64,000 nt of DNA from assembly GCF_000173415.1 (NCBI RefSeq), contig NZ_ABXW01000052.1, positions 181,511 through 245,510 on the forward strand, given 5' to 3'. The DNA comes from Providencia alcalifaciens DSM 30120. Its GTDB lineage: Bacteria; Pseudomonadota; Gammaproteobacteria; Enterobacterales; Enterobacteriaceae. The first letter of the stretch is position 1; every line of letters begins with the position of its first letter. Below are positions 63,298-64,000 of the stretch, in pieces. Position numbers and translations under genes: made by a program. The notes below the pieces were generated by a model. The model did not search any database, was not told the origin of the DNA, and was given only the letters and a program-made list of their open reading frames with translations.

Positions 63298-63621
63298 ATG
63301 AGTTTAAAAAAAATAGAGAAAATGACAGAATCATTTTCTCAAGCTATCGCTGATGAAATTGCAAGCTTAAGAAGAAAGAGATTATTATCCGGTAGCCAAT
63401 TAGGTTCACTTATTGGCGTTTCACAGCAACAAATTTCACGTTATGAAAATGGAATTTGTGAAATAACTTTATCTACCTTATGTCTTTTGCTTCATTATTT
63501 AGGTGTATCTTTAGAATCTTTCTTCTTCTTTGTCTCCGAACGAATAGAAGCCAATGAACCTGAACTTTATGGTGAATTTAATTTATTATTTGAACAACAT
63601 GGGGCTCTAATTTCAAAATAA
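63298..63621 (+). CDS. MrpJ-like XRE-family regulator beside a fimbrial gene
   Basis: 107 residues, AAGG ribosome-binding site seven bases upstream. Helix-turn-helix at ~16-75 (ADEIASLRRKRLLSGSQLGS, then LIGVSQQQISRYENGICEIT), clearly paralogous to the protein at 59623-59943 with SQQQISRYE in both. A putative secreted fimbrial-type protein starts 325 bp downstream on the same strand. In Proteus, MrpJ paralogues sit within fimbrial operons and repress motility genes. Confidence 0.85.
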   Translation: MSLKKIEKMTESFSQAIADEIASLRRKRLLSGSQLGSLIGVSQQQISRYENGICEITLSTLCLLLHYLGVSLESFFFFVSERIEANEPELYGEFNLLFEQHGALISK

Positions 63622-63946
63622 ATCATAGAGAATATATAACTCTTTATTGGAGTGAACTTTAATTCTAATTTCATTTCAAATGAATGATTTTAATTTTGAA
63701 TAGAATATTAAATAAACATCTTTCGTAGATATAAAACACCATTGTAAAAAGAGCTGGAATTTCAATAATAGCTTAAAAAATATCACACTATTAGTTTAAT
63801 TTTAATGTTGATGATTTTATGACTGTACCAAATTATTTTTTGTACAGTGATAAGCTTATTCTAATTAATAATTTACATTGAGTAATTCTATTTTATTGAA
63901 TTAAGTTTTATTTCAGTTTTTATTTTTTATATAAAGGAAATTTAAT
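63622..63946 (+). promoter_or_regulatory. Leader of the terminal fimbrial gene with hairpin
   Basis: ACTGTAC (63822-63828) and GTACAGT (63842-63848) form a stem that an AAA/TTT pair extends with a single-base bulge; the loop is T-rich. It lies ~100 bp before the ATG. No U-tract follows, so it could be an operator or an mRNA-stabilising leader hairpin. Confidence 0.4.
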
Positions 63947-64000
63947 ATGGCTTTTAAAAAATTAGCATTAACAACATTCTTCGCAGGAGTTTCTTGTGTG
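63947..64000 (+). CDS. Start of a secreted protein, probably a fimbrial subunit (cut by window end)
   Basis: Eighteen codons are visible: MAFKKLALTTFFAGVSCV, an apparent signal peptide, behind a good AAGGAA ribosome-binding site. Position after an MrpJ-like regulator suggests a fimbrial major subunit. The mature part lies outside the window, so the family cannot be confirmed. Confidence 0.55.
   Translation, partial: MAFKKLALTTFFAGVSCV

Noticed and set aside
1..64000. CRISPR arrays, insertion sequences, prophage genes, tRNA or rRNA genes
   Set aside because: I scanned for spaced repeats, transposase motifs and tRNA-like cloverleaf/CCA patterns by eye and saw none; short divergent elements could be missed without a search tool.

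Overview
The window is about 64 kb of AT-rich enterobacterial chromosome. Gene content and synteny fit Morganellaceae, most likely Providencia: a chromosomal Inv/Mxi-Spa type III secretion system (T3SS), several MrpJ-like XRE regulators beside fimbrial genes, codBA, dmsABC and msrPQ. The genus is an inference from gene content; no marker gene settles it.

Layout. (1) 1-1851, minus strand: the start of an EmrB-type (DHA2) exporter, cut by the window edge, and its EmrA-type adaptor. (2) 2285-5316, plus strand: a Fur box, a TonB-dependent catecholate siderophore receptor and an IroE-like siderophore esterase. (3) 5373-25508, minus strand: a nearly complete SPI-1/Mxi-Spa T3SS operon in the order invF-invG-invE-invA-invB-invC-invI-invJ-spaO-spaP-spaQ-spaR-spaS, then sicA-sipB-sipC-sipD-sipA-like-iacP. 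(4) 25727-29972, plus strand: prgHIJK-orgAB and an orgC-like gene, divergent from invF. (5) 30312-33177: a short winged-helix regulator, a probable YbaY/YscW-type pilotin lipoprotein and an inverse autotransporter with a LysM domain. (6) 33178-34447: an AT-rich gap with a possible micropeptide gene, then an MrpJ-like regulator. (7) 34561-44070: a FUSC membrane protein, a carbamoylase-type M20 hydrolase, an AbgA-like amidohydrolase with a DcuC-family transporter, and codBA behind a PurR-like operator. (8) 44187-47924: an HprRS/CusRS-type two-component system followed by msrPQ, with a perfect CusR/HprR box between them. (9) 47962-52612, minus: dmsABC and dmsD. (10) 53186-59943, minus: an Ecp (common pilus/Mat) operon ecpABCDE preceded by an XRE regulator rather than LuxR-type EcpR. 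(11) 60664-62557: a cold-shock-domain protein, an RluA-family pseudouridine synthase and YaiL. (12) 63298-64000: another MrpJ-like regulator and the first codons of a secreted protein, probably a fimbrial subunit.

How the parts work together. The T3SS block encodes basal body (PrgH, PrgK, InvG), needle and inner rod (PrgI, PrgJ), export gate (SpaPQRS, InvA), sorting platform and ATPase (SpaO, OrgA, OrgB, InvC, InvI), needle-length and gatekeeper functions (InvJ, InvE), translocators (SipB, SipC, SipD), chaperones (SicA, InvB), one SipA-like effector, an acyl carrier protein and an AraC activator. I see no full-length HilA, no HilC/HilD, no IagB and no SicP/SptP. A short OmpR-type winged-helix protein and a pilotin-like lipoprotein beside the locus may fill the HilA and InvH roles.

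The observations I rate highest: prgK has no in-frame start with a proper signal peptide unless the reading frame shifts by one base in an A6T5 tract; the SipA-like effector keeps a DEVD caspase-3-type site but has a repeat module in place of the SipA actin-binding end; spaO has an internal start with a strong ribosome-binding site, as expected for a short SctQ isoform; a terminator-like hairpin separates the needle gene from the rod gene; and the ecp operon carries a different regulator type.
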